Positions 1-7,504 are shown, numbered from the stretch's first letter. The stretch: DNA of 11,926 bases from Cytophagales bacterium (GCA_014379925.1 JACMKY010000661.1:1-11926); one strand, 5' to 3'. A program made the numbers and translations. Notes: generated from the sequence alone by a model not told the origin.

Positions 1-595
1 AGCGCCCGTCGGTTTCCCGGCGGAGGTTCTTCGCCAGACGACGCCCGTCGGAGGGCCGGGGACGGTGGGGAAGGTAGGCGGCCACGGCGGCGGCGGCTTC
101 TTCCAGGTCCGCAAATCCGGCCGCGTGCTGGCTCATAAAAGCAAAAATGCGTTCGATGCCCTTTGGTTCCACCCGGGGCGCGGTATCGACCAGCACCAGG
201 GCCGATCCGAACGGCACCGGCGATTCCCCCTCGGCCAGCAGGGCCGTGATTCCCCCCAGTGAGGCCCCCACCAGCGCGGGTTTCGCCGCCAGTCGCGCCA
301 CTACCTCCTTCAGGTCGTCCACCAGGTCTTCGACCCGGTATTGCCCGTCGGGTGACCAGCTGCTCTCGCCGTGCCCGCGGGCATCGAGGGCCACGGCGTA
401 CCAACCCCGTTGGGCAAGGAGGTGGGCCGTATCACCCCAGGAGTGGCGGGTCTGGCCGCCGCCGTGCAGCAACACCACGGCTGGCGCGGTGGGATCGCCC
501 CAGCCTTCGCCGGCAATCGTGAGGAAGGGATTCAGCGAGAACCGAAGCCGTTCCGGAGCGGGAAGGCCGGGATCGGCGACGGGGCGGTCAGGCAT
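1..595 (-). CDS. alpha/beta hydrolase fold protein, 3' end outside the window
   Basis: The minus strand is open from an ATG at 595 to the window edge (about 198 codons). Residues about 40-47 read AVVLLHGG, the oxyanion-loop strand of the alpha/beta hydrolase fold. Residues 71-76 read DARGHG, the usual D-x-RGxG motif after strand 4. Residues 110-114 read GASLG, a G-x-S-x-G nucleophile elbow with Ser112 as the likely nucleophile. VLVDTAPR near residue 135 is the next core strand. The acid and histidine of the triad should lie beyond the edge. Substrate cannot be told; relatives include esterases, haloperoxidase-like enzymes and C-C hydrolases. No signal peptide is evident, so it is probably cytoplasmic. 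An in-frame GTG at 640 is an alternative start, but it would lie only a few bases from the predicted transcription start, so the ATG is preferred. It is transcribed divergently from the M1 peptidase gene. Confidence 0.88.
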   Translation of the reverse strand, partial: MPDRPVADPGLPAPERLRFSLNPFLTIAGEGWGDPTAPAVVLLHGGGQTRHSWGDTAHLLAQRGWYAVALDARGHGESSWSPDGQYRVEDLVDDLKEVVARLAAKPALVGASLGGITALLAEGESPVPFGSALVLVDTAPRVEPKGIERIFAFMSQHAAGFADLEEAAAAVAAYLPHRPRPSDGRRLAKNLRRETDGR

Positions 596-652
596 GCGGC
601 AGGCGTTGAGATTGGCTTTCCTGGCTGAATAAAAACTCACCCGGCGGGACCC

Positions 653-660
653 CAAACTTA
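653..660 (-). promoter_or_regulatory. Candidate Bacteroidota -7 element for the hydrolase gene
   Basis: On the minus strand 660-653 reads TAAGTTTG, an exact match to the TAnnTTTG -7 consensus. Initiation would fall near 646, giving a leader of about 50 nt before the ATG at 595. I see no TTG at the expected -33 distance, so support rests on the -7 box and its position. Confidence 0.4.
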
Positions 661-668
661 GCGAACTT

Positions 669-700
669 TTTGCTTTTTCGGCGCGAAAACGGTAGGTTGG
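669..700 (+). promoter_or_regulatory. Candidate Bacteroidota promoter for the M1 peptidase gene
   Basis: TTTG at 669-672 is followed after 20 nt by TAGGTTGG at 693-700, which matches TAnnTTTG at all but one fixed position. Spacing fits the primary sigma factor pattern of Bacteroidota. Initiation near 706 would leave a leader of about 25 nt before the GTG start at 731. It is interleaved with the opposing hydrolase promoter. Confidence 0.5.
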
Positions 701-730
701 AATTTCGTTTCGACTCTAAATCAATCTCCC

Positions 731-3067
731 GTGAAAAAGACCTGGCTCCTGCTGTCCGTTCCGCTTTTGCTTGCCAACGGGGCGCAAGCCCAAACCGACG
801 CGCCCGACAAGGCCAACGCGCAGTTTGAACAGTTGGGTCCGCTGCTGCCCACCCCCAATGCCCACCGCACGGCCGCCGGAACGCCCGGCCCGGATTACTA
901 CCAGCAGCAGGCCGACTACGACATCCGGGTAGAACTCGACGATGAGCGGCAGCGCATTACCGGCTCGGAAACCATCACCTACACCAACCGCTCACCCCAA
1001 ACCCTCCCCTACCTCTGGCTGCAACTCGACCAGAACCTGTTCAACCGGGAATCGGATGGTTTCAAGACCCGGACCGGCACGCTGGCCGGCAACGCGCAGC
1101 CGTTCACTGCCCTGAATTTCGTGGCCAGGGCCAAGTTCGACGGGGGGTTCAAGATTACGGCCGTGAAAGACCAAGCCGGCAAAGACCTTCCCTACGTCAT
1201 CAACCAGACCATGATGCGGGTGGACCTGCCCGGACCCCTCAAGCCCAACGGCCGCTACTCTTTTTCGGTGGCGTGGAATTACAACATCAACGACCTCAGC
1301 CAGATCGGGGGCCGCTGCGGGTACGAACGCTTTGCCGACGGCAACTGCGCCTACGAAATCGCCCAGTGGTTTCCGCGCATGGCCGTCTACAACGACGTGA
1401 CGGGCTGGCAACACAAGCAGTTTTTGGGACAGGGGGAATTCACCCTGCCCTTCGGTGATTACCGCGTGGCCATCACCGTGCCGGCCGACCACGTAGTGGG
1501 CGCCACGGGCGAGTTGCTCAACGCCGCCAAAGTGCTCGGAACCGTCCAGCGCAACCGGCTTCAAAAAGCCGAAACCAGCCGGACGCCCCTCGAAATTGTC
1601 ACGCCGGACGAAGCGGGAGCGGCGGCCAAAAATAAAAGCGCCGCCCGGAAGACCTGGGTTTTCGCCGCCCGCAACGTGCGCGACTTTGCCTTTGCCACCT
1701 CGCGGCGCTTCATCTGGGATGCCATGCGGGTGGAAGTGGCAGGGAAAAAGGTCTGGGCTATGTCGTACTACCCGCCGGAGGGCAACCCGCTGTGGGGCAA
1801 GTACTCCACCCAAGCCGTGGCGCACACGCTCCGCACCTACTCCCGCTACACCATTGACTATCCCTACCCGGTGGCCATCTCGGTCAACTGGGCGGGCGGG
1901 GGCGGGATGGAGTACCCGATGATCTGCTTCAACGGCGGCCGGCCCCAGGCCGACGGCACCTACGCGGAAGGCCTCAAGTACGGCCTGATTTCGGTGGTCA
2001 TCCACGAGGTGGGCCACAACTTCTTCCCGATGATCATCAACTCCGACGAACGGCAGTGGTCGTGGATGGACGAGGGATTGAATTCGTTCTGCCAGTACAT
2101 GGCCGAACAGGAGTGGCAGCGCGACTATCCCTCGCGGCGCGGCGAACCGCAAAAGATCGTGCCCTACATGAGCAGCGATCCCGCCACGCTGTCGCCCATC
2201 ATGAGCAGTTCGGACAACATCGTGCAGTTCGGACCCAACGCGTACGGCAAACCCGCCACGGCCCTCAACATCCTGCGCGAAACGGTGATGGGCCGCCCAC
2301 TGTTCGACTACGCCTTCCGGGAATACGCCCGCCGCTGGGCCTTCAAGCATCCCGAACCCGCCGACTTCTTCCGCACGATGGAGGACGCCTCGGGCGTTGA
2401 CCTGGACTGGTTCTGGAAAGGGTGGTTTTACGGCACGAAGCCGGTGGAAATTTCGCTCGAAAACGTGAGCTATCACCAGGCGGGTACGCAGGACCCCGAC
2501 CGGGAGAAGCCCCTGGCCAAGGCCGAAGCGCAGGCCAAGGCCCGGACGCTGAGCAAGCTGCGCAATGATTCGTTGATCAAACAGACGGTGCTGGAGGCCG
2601 ACCCTTCGCTGGCCGACTTCTACAATTCCTACGATCCGTACGCGCCCACTCCGACCGACCAGTCCGACTACCAGGCCTACACCCGCGCGCTTTCTGCCGA
2701 AGAGAAGGCGCTGCTCAACGCCGGACACCATTTCTACACGATGGAGTTCAAAAACAACGGCGGCCTGGTGATGCCCATCATCGTTGGGCTGGATTACGAG
2801 GACGGCACCAGCGAGGTCGTGCGGATTCCGGCGGAGGTGTGGCGCCTCAACGACGAGGTGGTGAGCAAGGTACTGCCGACCACCAAAAAGGTCAAGTCCT
2901 TCACCCTGGATCCTTTCTTTGAGACGGCCGACATCAACCTGGCGAACAATTCGTTCCCGCGCCGGCCGGTGCCCACCCGCTTCCAGTTGTATAAGCAGCA
3001 ACAATCCCGGCCGTCCAACCCGATGCAGACGGGCGGTAAAGCCAACGCCAGCCAGCCAAGCCGGTGA
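731..3067 (+). CDS. Secreted M1-family zinc metallopeptidase (aminopeptidase N-like)
   Basis: A 778-residue protein that starts at GTG 731. The N-terminus (MKKTW, then a Leu-rich stretch ending ANGAQAQ) is a signal peptide with cleavage around residue 21, so it acts in the periplasm or outside. The M1 (gluzincin) zinc site is complete: HEVGH at 425-429 and Glu448, with 18 residues between, giving HExxH-x18-E. GGGGMEYP around 389-396 corresponds to the GxMEN substrate-binding loop that precedes the zinc site in this family; here it reads MEY, as in many Bacteroidota members. Tyr505 in NAYGKPATAL is the likely transition-state tyrosine. The first 200 residues or so form the N-terminal beta domain; the last 250 or so are a less conserved beta-rich region ending in a polar tail. 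Likely role: trimming N-terminal residues from peptides, perhaps for nutrition. It is probably monocistronic. A 670-codon antisense frame is a GC-driven shadow. Confidence 0.93.
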   Translation: MKKTWLLLSVPLLLANGAQAQTDAPDKANAQFEQLGPLLPTPNAHRTAAGTPGPDYYQQQADYDIRVELDDERQRITGSETITYTNRSPQTLPYLWLQLDQNLFNRESDGFKTRTGTLAGNAQPFTALNFVARAKFDGGFKITAVKDQAGKDLPYVINQTMMRVDLPGPLKPNGRYSFSVAWNYNINDLSQIGGRCGYERFADGNCAYEIAQWFPRMAVYNDVTGWQHKQFLGQGEFTLPFGDYRVAITVPADHVVGATGELLNAAKVLGTVQRNRLQKAETSRTPLEIVTPDEAGAAAKNKSAARKTWVFAARNVRDFAFATSRRFIWDAMRVEVAGKKVWAMSYYPPEGNPLWGKYSTQAVAHTLRTYSRYTIDYPYPVAISVNWAGGGGMEYPMICFNGGRPQADGTYAEGLKYGLISVVIHEVGHNFFPMIINSDERQWSWMDEGLNSFCQYMAEQEWQRDYPSRRGEPQKIVPYMSSDPATLSPIMSSSDNIVQFGPNAYGKPATALNILRETVMGRPLFDYAFREYARRWAFKHPEPADFFRTMEDASGVDLDWFWKGWFYGTKPVEISLENVSYHQAGTQDPDREKPLAKAEAQAKARTLSKLRNDSLIKQTVLEADPSLADFYNSYDPYAPTPTDQSDYQAYTRALSAEEKALLNAGHHFYTMEFKNNGGLVMPIIVGLDYEDGTSEVVRIPAEVWRLNDEVVSKVLPTTKKVKSFTLDPFFETADINLANNSFPRRPVPTRFQLYKQQQSRPSNPMQTGGKANASQPSR

Positions 3068-3096
3068 ACGCCCCGTTCCCGGCTTGGCTGGCTGGC
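3047..3096. repeat. Perfect 18-bp inverted repeat spanning the M1 peptidase stop codon
   Basis: The left arm 3047-3064 (GCCAGCCAGCCAAGCCGG) is the exact reverse complement of 3079-3096, with a 14-nt loop that begins with the TGA stop at 3065-3067. The arm encodes the last codons of the peptidase. The mRNA would form a very stable hairpin. No T-run follows (next bases CGGGAAAGG), so it is not a textbook intrinsic terminator. It may stabilise the 3' end, act as a factor-assisted terminator or be a repeat-element remnant. Confidence 0.75.
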
Positions 3097-3357
3097 CGGG
3101 AAAGGCAACGAATTGGGCTCAAACCCCACGCAAGACATAAATCGGCGATAAAATTCTCCGAAGGAGAAATGCCAGGAATCTGGCAAGCTCCCGCCCGGTT
3201 GGCGACCACGGGTGACCTCCCTTTCCCAGCCCCCATTCCCCGGCGCTAAAGACGGGTTTTTCCTCCGTAGCAACGCCGATCGAGCCCAAGCACGGTTCCT
3301 GCCCCGTTGGCGAAACCACCTTCCCGGCTGAGCCATTTTCCTCCGTATTACGGACCA

Positions 3358-3378
3358 GTGATCGGTGATCAGCGACCA
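3358..3378. repeat. Short tandem repeat, 7-bp unit, three degenerate copies
   Basis: GTGATCG, GTGATCA and GCGACCA follow one another directly, preceded by GACCA and followed by TTGG. Read on the minus strand this gives the TGATCACCGATCAC type of sequence. I recall similar short GATCA-rich tandem tracts in intergenic DNA of other Bacteroidota, but that is memory and not a search. Confidence 0.5.
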
Positions 3379-3505
3379 TTGGCAACGGCGGTTTCTTGGC
3401 CGGAAGGCATTTCCCGGGTCGAACCGCGCCGGAAACCCCCGCATTATTACCCCGCCGCGGAAGGAGAAACGGGCCCGACAACAACCGGGCAAAGTCCTGA
3501 ATCGT

Positions 3506-3513
3506 TAGTTTTG
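3506..3513 (+). promoter_or_regulatory. Candidate -7 element upstream of the TPR-YfiR operon
   Basis: TAGTTTTG matches TAnnTTTG exactly. Initiation near 3520 would give a leader of about 80 nt to the ATG at 3601, or about 130 nt to the GTG at 3649. No TTG lies at the -33 distance, so this is tentative. If real, it rules out the much earlier ATG at 3307 as the gene start. Confidence 0.3.
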
Positions 3514-3600
3514 ACCGGATACGTCTTCCCCACGGGGAGATTTTGCGCAGCGGAGAACCCGCAGTCCAATCCTGCACAAACCCGCTTTTTCCGGTTCGAT

Positions 3601-4845
3601 ATGGCACCCCAATACCTTGACAACGGGCCCCTCCCTCGGGCCGCTACCGTGTCCCGTCCGCCGGCGTCTTCGCGATGTCGGTGGGGGTTGATTCCGCTCC
3701 TGGCCTCGCTTTTGCTGGTTACCACCCGCCCGGCCGTCAGCCAGGTCATCCTGGTGGAGAAAGCCTACGAGTACGTGCAGAAGAAGGAGTTTGGGAAAGC
3801 CCGCGAAGCCATTGACCTGGCCGCCGCCAACGAAAGCACCGCCCTGGATGCCCGAACCTGGTACCTGAGGGGATACATTTACAAGGAGCTTTACAAGGCC
3901 AACCCGGCGACCGGCGGCGAACTGCGGGCGGCGGCGTTGGAATACCTGGGGAAAAGTGCGCAGTTGGATACCAGCCTGGCGTACCGCAAGGATGGCCAAG
4001 CAGTAACCCGCTACCTGGTGGTCACTTTCTACAACGAAGCCAGCGGCGATCTCAACCGGCAGGCGTTCGACAAGGCACTGACCGGCTTCCGGAACTACCT
4101 GCAAGCCCGTTCCGGCGAACCCCCCGACAACGCCTACGCCACCGCCCTCTACTACGCCGGTTACACCAGCCTGCTGATGGGTAACCAATCCGGCGCCCGG
4201 CAGTATTACGAGCAGGCACTCCGCCTCAACTACCGTAATTCTTCGTTGTACAGCGATTTGACGTCAATTTACGAGGCCGCCGGCCAAGATAGCCTGGCCG
4301 CGGGCACCATCCGGGCCGGTCGTCAACAATTTCCCGGCGATACGGTTCTGCGGATCACGGAAATCAACCTGCTGCTTTCCCAGAAGAATTACCGCCGGGT
4401 GGAAGCAATCGTGGAAGAATACCTGGCCCTCTACCCGGCCAACGTGGAGGTGATGCTGGTGGCCGGTACCGTCTACGAGCGGATTTCGCAAGGCGATTCC
4501 CTAAGCCGGGAAAGCTACTTCAACAAACGGAAGGAAATCTACCGGCGGGTGCTGAGTACCTACCCCGACAATTTTTCGGCCAATTACAACCTGGGAATCA
4601 CGCTTTACAACCGGGCGGTGGACCTGATCAAAGCGCAGCAATACGACCTGGACATCGTGCTGCTTTACGAAATACTGGAAAAAGTGAGCGGACTCTTCCG
4701 GGAAGCCAAGCCCTACGTGGAGAAGGCCTACCGCTTGTCGCCCGGCAACCTGAATGCCATGCGGGCCCTGGAGGGGATCTACTACAACCTGAACGAAAAG
4801 GAGAAATCCCGGCAAATCAGGGCCACCATCAACGAGATGAAATAA
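3601..4845 (+). CDS. Exported tetratricopeptide-repeat (TPR) protein
   Basis: The reading frame is open from an ATG at 3307, but the first 98 codons look non-coding. The signal peptide starts only after 3601 (hydrophobic core GLIPLLASLLLVTT, then RPAVSQ), so I choose ATG 3601, giving 414 residues. GTG 3649 would give an even more typical signal length and cannot be excluded. The mature protein is helical throughout. TPR-like helix pairs are visible at YAGYTSLLMGNQSGARQYYEQAL and at the next helix pair, SLYSDLTSIYEAAGQDSLAA; weaker ones occur near the start (AYEYVQKKEFGKAREAIDLA), at NYNLGITLYNRAVDL and at the C-terminus. TPR arrays bind proteins. It probably resides in the periplasm or is anchored to the envelope, though no lipobox cysteine is seen. 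The YfiR-like gene follows after 4 nt, so the two are almost certainly co-transcribed and may work together. The specific function is unknown. Confidence 0.85.
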   Translation: MAPQYLDNGPLPRAATVSRPPASSRCRWGLIPLLASLLLVTTRPAVSQVILVEKAYEYVQKKEFGKAREAIDLAAANESTALDARTWYLRGYIYKELYKANPATGGELRAAALEYLGKSAQLDTSLAYRKDGQAVTRYLVVTFYNEASGDLNRQAFDKALTGFRNYLQARSGEPPDNAYATALYYAGYTSLLMGNQSGARQYYEQALRLNYRNSSLYSDLTSIYEAAGQDSLAAGTIRAGRQQFPGDTVLRITEINLLLSQKNYRRVEAIVEEYLALYPANVEVMLVAGTVYERISQGDSLSRESYFNKRKEIYRRVLSTYPDNFSANYNLGITLYNRAVDLIKAQQYDLDIVLLYEILEKVSGLFREAKPYVEKAYRLSPGNLNAMRALEGIYYNLNEKEKSRQIRATINEMK

Positions 4846-4849
4846 GGGT

Positions 4850-5377
4850 ATGGACCGAATCGTGTTTTTTACCGTTCTGTGGCTGTTTGGTTGGAGTCAG
4901 TACGCGCCCGCGCAGCCGAGGCCGGAGGAAACCGAAAACAAAGTACACACCATTTTCATCTACAACTTTACCAAGTACATCAACTGGCCGGAAGAATACA
5001 ACAAGGGCGATTTCGTCATCGGGGTGCTGGGGGAAACGGACTTGTTGGGTGAACTTCAAAAGATGGCCAAGGAGAAAAGCGTGAGCAACCGGAAGATGGT
5101 CATCAAACGCTACCACAACCTGGATGAAGTGGACCAAAGGTGTCACATCCTGTTCATTTCCACCCCCAGCAGCGGCCAGTTGAGTTCCGTGCTGCGAAAA
5201 ACCAAGGGGCGCCCTACCCTCGTCATCACCCAAAAAGACAACCTGGGTCGGGCCGGTAGCCCGATCAACTTCGTCTCCGTGAACGGCCGGTACAAATTCG
5301 AAATCAACCTCAACGTGCTGGAACAGTACGGCTTGAAGTGCGCCCAACAATTGAAAACAATCGCCATCATGATTTGA
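4850..5377 (+). CDS. YfiR family (DUF4154) exported protein
   Basis: A 175-residue protein with a signal peptide (residues 1-21, FFTVLWLFGWSQYAPA before QP). The mature region carries the family signature: IYNFTKYINWPEE at about 37-49, then FVIGVLGETD at 55-64, CHILFIST at 98-105, a strand LVITQKDNLG in place of the common LTVGD, and INFVSVNGRYKFEINL at 139-154. Pseudomonas YfiR is a periplasmic protein that restrains the diguanylate cyclase YfiN. Bacteroidota have many YfiR-like proteins, often beside sensor kinases, and their partners are largely unknown. No kinase or cyclase is visible here; the only neighbour is the TPR gene 4 nt upstream, so a TPR-YfiR envelope complex is the natural inference. 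The length is normal for the family and the C-terminus (LKTIAIMI) matches the usual final strand. It is the last gene of the operon. Confidence 0.85.
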   Translation: MDRIVFFTVLWLFGWSQYAPAQPRPEETENKVHTIFIYNFTKYINWPEEYNKGDFVIGVLGETDLLGELQKMAKEKSVSNRKMVIKRYHNLDEVDQRCHILFISTPSSGQLSSVLRKTKGRPTLVITQKDNLGRAGSPINFVSVNGRYKFEINLNVLEQYGLKCAQQLKTIAIMI

Positions 5378-5733
5378 GACTGCGCCATTGCGGACCGTTG
5401 GCCAGGCCGGATTCACTGAAGAAAGAAAGAACCGCCGAACCGGCAACCCCTGCCCGGACTGCTCCATCCGACTTTCGCCGTTTGTGAAACGAGAAAGAAG
5501 CCCTTTTTTAGCGAAAACAAAGGTACTTTTAGCTTTTGATCCCCTCCGGCAAAAACAATCCCGGGCTGGACTAAAAACCGCCGGCGGATCGTTTTGGCCG
5601 CGCCGGGTGATGGCGAACCCCTTTGCCGAAAGAAAGAACCGACATCCGGGTTGTTGGTACCCCCCCTTCCTTGAACGTAGCCGGACTTTGCCCTAACTTG
5701 CCGACGGCTAAAATAAAAAACGGTCATTGTCCT
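5378..5733. other. Spacer between yfiR-like gene and aminotransferase gene
   Basis: No convincing gene. A 102-codon plus-strand frame at 5388-5696 is basic, has no recognisable domain and runs across the candidate promoter. The stretch holds A/T-rich patches around 5501-5545 with near-matches to -7 elements, a CCGCCGGCGG palindrome at 5579-5588, and the promoter candidate listed separately. No terminator with a T-run is clear after the YfiR stop. Confidence 0.5.
5671..5701 (+). promoter_or_regulatory. Candidate promoter for the aminotransferase gene
   Basis: TTG at 5671-5673 is followed after 20 nt by TAACTTGC at 5694-5701, which matches TAnnTTTG at four of six fixed bases. Initiation near 5707 leaves a leader of about 27 nt before the TTG start at 5734. 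It lies downstream of the in-frame ATG at 5623, which argues against that start. Confidence 0.3.
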
Positions 5734-6831
5734 TTGAAAAATACCTACTTCACGCCCGGTCCGGCCCAGTTGTATCCCAGCGTGGCCCGGCACGTGCAAA
5801 CCGCACTCGACGAACAGATCGGTTCCCTCTCGCACCGCAGCCAAGGGTTCCGACGCATCTATCAACACACCGCCGACCAGTTGCGGGAAATGCTGCGCAT
5901 TCCCGACGGCTCCGGCATTTTTTTCCTGGGTTCGGCCACGGAGGTGTGGGAACGGGTCTTGCAGAATTGCGTGGAGCGCGAAAGTTTTCACCTGGTCAAC
6001 GGATCGTTTTCCGGGCGGTTTCACGCGTTTGCGCGGGAGCTTGGCAAGCACGCTACCCAGGTGGAAGCCCCCTTCGGCGAGGGATTCAACGCGGGAGACG
6101 CGCCCGTTCCGGAAACGGCCGAACTGGTTTGCCTCACCCACAACGAAACCAGTTCGGGGGTATCAATGCCCGTGGCGGAGATGCACGCCCTCCGGTCGGC
6201 GCACCCCGGTCGGTTGTTCGTCGTGGATGCGGTTTCCTCGGCCCCCTACCCCGACCTGGATTTAAAGTTGATCGACTCGGTGTTCTTCTCCGTGCAGAAA
6301 GCCTTCGGGCTGCCCGCCGGGTTGGGCGTGTGGATTGCCAACGAACGGATGCTGGCCAAGGCCGAGCAACTAGCGGCCAAGGGCATCTCCATCGGCACCT
6401 ACCACAGCCTGCCGTCGCTGTTCAAAAACTTCCGGAACTACGAAACGCCCGAGACGCCCAACGTGATGAACATCTACCTGCTGGGCAAGGTAGCCGAAGA
6501 AATGAACCGGCAGGGCATCGGCGCGATCCGCCGGGAAACGGAAGCCAAGGCGCAGCGGCTGTACGACTTCCTGGACCGGAGTGCCTCCTTCGACGTCTTC
6601 GTCCGTAACCCCGCCCACCGCTCGCAAACGGTGATCGTAGGCAGCGTAGCCCCTCGCCAGTCCTCCCAACCCAAAACGGCTACCCAGGTGATCGAAGCCC
6701 TGAAGGCGGCGGGCATCGTGGTGGGCGGTGGTTACGGCAGTTACCGGAATCAACACATCCGCATCGCCAACTTCCCGGCCACGTCGACGGAGGAAGTGGA
6801 GCGGCTGGTCAGGGAGCTGGGCAAAGTGTGA
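5734..6831 (+). CDS. Class V (fold type I) PLP-dependent aminotransferase
   Basis: About 365 residues from a TTG start. The frame extends back to an ATG at 5623, but the extra 37 residues are unlike the family, and family members begin close to the FTPGPAQLYP motif, which here is preceded only by MKNTY. The fold is clear: LSHRSQGF at the substrate-side loop, a GSATEVWE segment that packs on the PLP ring, Asp165 in VVDAVSSAPYPDLDL for the pyridine nitrogen, and Lys189 in FFSVQKAFGLPAGLGVWI as the Schiff-base lysine. The QK-x-FG-LPAGLG context resembles the serine/alanine-glyoxylate and phosphoserine aminotransferase branch. The C-terminal domain ends with GGGYGSYRNQHIRIANFPA, the usual late substrate-binding region with an Arg. 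The likely role is amino-group transfer in serine/glycine metabolism, but the substrate is not settled; serC would be a guess. It is convergent with ispF, with 47 nt between stops. Confidence 0.85.
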   Translation: MKNTYFTPGPAQLYPSVARHVQTALDEQIGSLSHRSQGFRRIYQHTADQLREMLRIPDGSGIFFLGSATEVWERVLQNCVERESFHLVNGSFSGRFHAFARELGKHATQVEAPFGEGFNAGDAPVPETAELVCLTHNETSSGVSMPVAEMHALRSAHPGRLFVVDAVSSAPYPDLDLKLIDSVFFSVQKAFGLPAGLGVWIANERMLAKAEQLAAKGISIGTYHSLPSLFKNFRNYETPETPNVMNIYLLGKVAEEMNRQGIGAIRRETEAKAQRLYDFLDRSASFDVFVRNPAHRSQTVIVGSVAPRQSSQPKTATQVIEALKAAGIVVGGGYGSYRNQHIRIANFPATSTEEVERLVRELGKV

Positions 6832-6878
6832 GGAACCGCCGGGTCTTTCGGATCGGCCAGCCAAGTGGCGGCTTCCAA

Positions 6879-7358
6879 CTAGCGGCGGTAGATCAACGCC
6901 ACGCAGTACGCGGCCACGCCTTCCTGGCGGCCCACGAAGCCCAGGTGCTCGGTGGTGGTGGCCTTGATCGAAACGTCCTCCTCCCCCACGCCCATCACCT
7001 CCGCCAGCACCCGCTGCATGGCCGGGATGTGCGGGTTGATTTTGGGCGTTTGCAGGCACACCGTCGCGTCCACGTTGCTTACCTGGTAGCCCTGCTGCCG
7101 CACCAGTTCCATCACCCGACGCAGGAGAACCTTGCTGTCGATGCCCTTGTATTGCGGGTCCTGATCGGAAAAGTGGTAGCCGATGTCGCGCAGGTTGGCC
7201 GCCCCCAGCAAGGCGTCGCAGATGACGTGGATGAGCACGTCGGCGTCGGAATGGCCCACGGCCCCGTGCGAGTGCGGAATGAGAATGCCGCCCAGCCAGA
7301 AAGGAATGCCCGCGGCCAGTTGGTGCACGTCGTAGCCCTGCCCTACCCGGATTTTCAT
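6879..7358 (-). CDS. ispF: 2-C-methyl-D-erythritol 2,4-cyclodiphosphate synthase
   Basis: IspF converts CDP-methylerythritol 2-phosphate to the cyclic 2,4-diphosphate with release of CMP, the fifth step of the MEP isoprenoid pathway, as a cytoplasmic homotrimer. The 159-residue length is standard. Metal ligands are in place: Asp10 and His12 in GYDVHQ, and His44 in GHSDADVLIHV (E. coli Asp8, His10, His42). The helix CDALLGAANLRDIGYHF and the C-terminal TTTEHLGFVGRQEGVAA, which binds cytidine and closes the active site, are intact. All key motifs are present, so it should be functional. The start codon ATG 7358 is fixed by the MKIRVGQGYD start typical of the family. A minisatellite begins 2 nt upstream of it, so there is no Shine-Dalgarno sequence. 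It is divergent from leuS. Confidence 0.97.
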   Translation of the reverse strand: MKIRVGQGYDVHQLAAGIPFWLGGILIPHSHGAVGHSDADVLIHVICDALLGAANLRDIGYHFSDQDPQYKGIDSKVLLRRVMELVRQQGYQVSNVDATVCLQTPKINPHIPAMQRVLAEVMGVGEEDVSIKATTTEHLGFVGRQEGVAAYCVALIYRR

Positions 7359-7360
7359 GT

Positions 7361-7396
7361 GAGTTGATGAGTTTAGGAGTGGATGAGTTTAGGAGT
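7361..7396 (-). repeat. Minisatellite array in the ispF leader (inverted copy)
   Basis: Read towards ispF, this is the 16-bp unit ACTCCTAAACTCATCC, then a near-identical unit ending CATCA, then ACTC, stopping 2 nt before the ATG. A 28-bp stretch (7369-7396) is the exact reverse complement of 7601-7628 in the leuS leader. The unit is itself built from CTCCTAAA-like 8-mers. Confidence 0.85.
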
Positions 7397-7504
7397 CGCT
7401 GGGTCGTTGCGGGCGAACTTCTGGTTTGCCGAAGGGCGAAGATAGATTGTTCCGGACCAAAGAGGGGAGATTCCTTTCCCGAAAAGGTTCTACGGCAAAA
7501 CCGC

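Larger units (their letters stand above)
3097..3600. other. Long spacer without a credible gene; structured, repeat-like DNA
   Basis: Open frames cross this stretch on both strands, but none looks like protein: they are rich in Arg, Pro and Gly, have no domain, and overlap one another in several frames. It contains two adjacent small hairpins: TTCTCC/GGAGAA at 3154-3168 with a 3-nt loop, and GCCAG/CTGGC at 3171-3184 with a 4-nt loop. It also holds the 7-bp tandem repeat at 3358-3378 and a candidate -7 element at 3506-3513. I infer a mix of dispersed intergenic repeat and the upstream region of the TPR gene. A structured RNA is possible but unproven. Confidence 0.5.

Noticed and set aside
992..3004. 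670-codon open frame on the minus strand, antisense to the M1 peptidase gene
   Set aside because: It is rich in His, Arg, Gly and Val with no domain; it mirrors the GC-rich codon pattern of the well-supported plus-strand gene.
3307..3600. 98-residue N-terminal extension of the TPR protein
   Set aside because: A signal peptide lies after residue 98, the extension has low-complexity Pro/Arg composition, covers the tandem repeat and crosses a candidate -7 element.
2794..3607. Minus-strand frames of 100-232 codons across the peptidase 3' end and the following spacer
   Set aside because: Several frames overlap one another and the peptidase gene, composition is that of translated repeat DNA, and none shows a known motif.
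5388..5696. 102-codon plus-strand frame between the YfiR-like and aminotransferase genes
   Set aside because: Basic, no domain or signal peptide, and runs over the candidate promoter.
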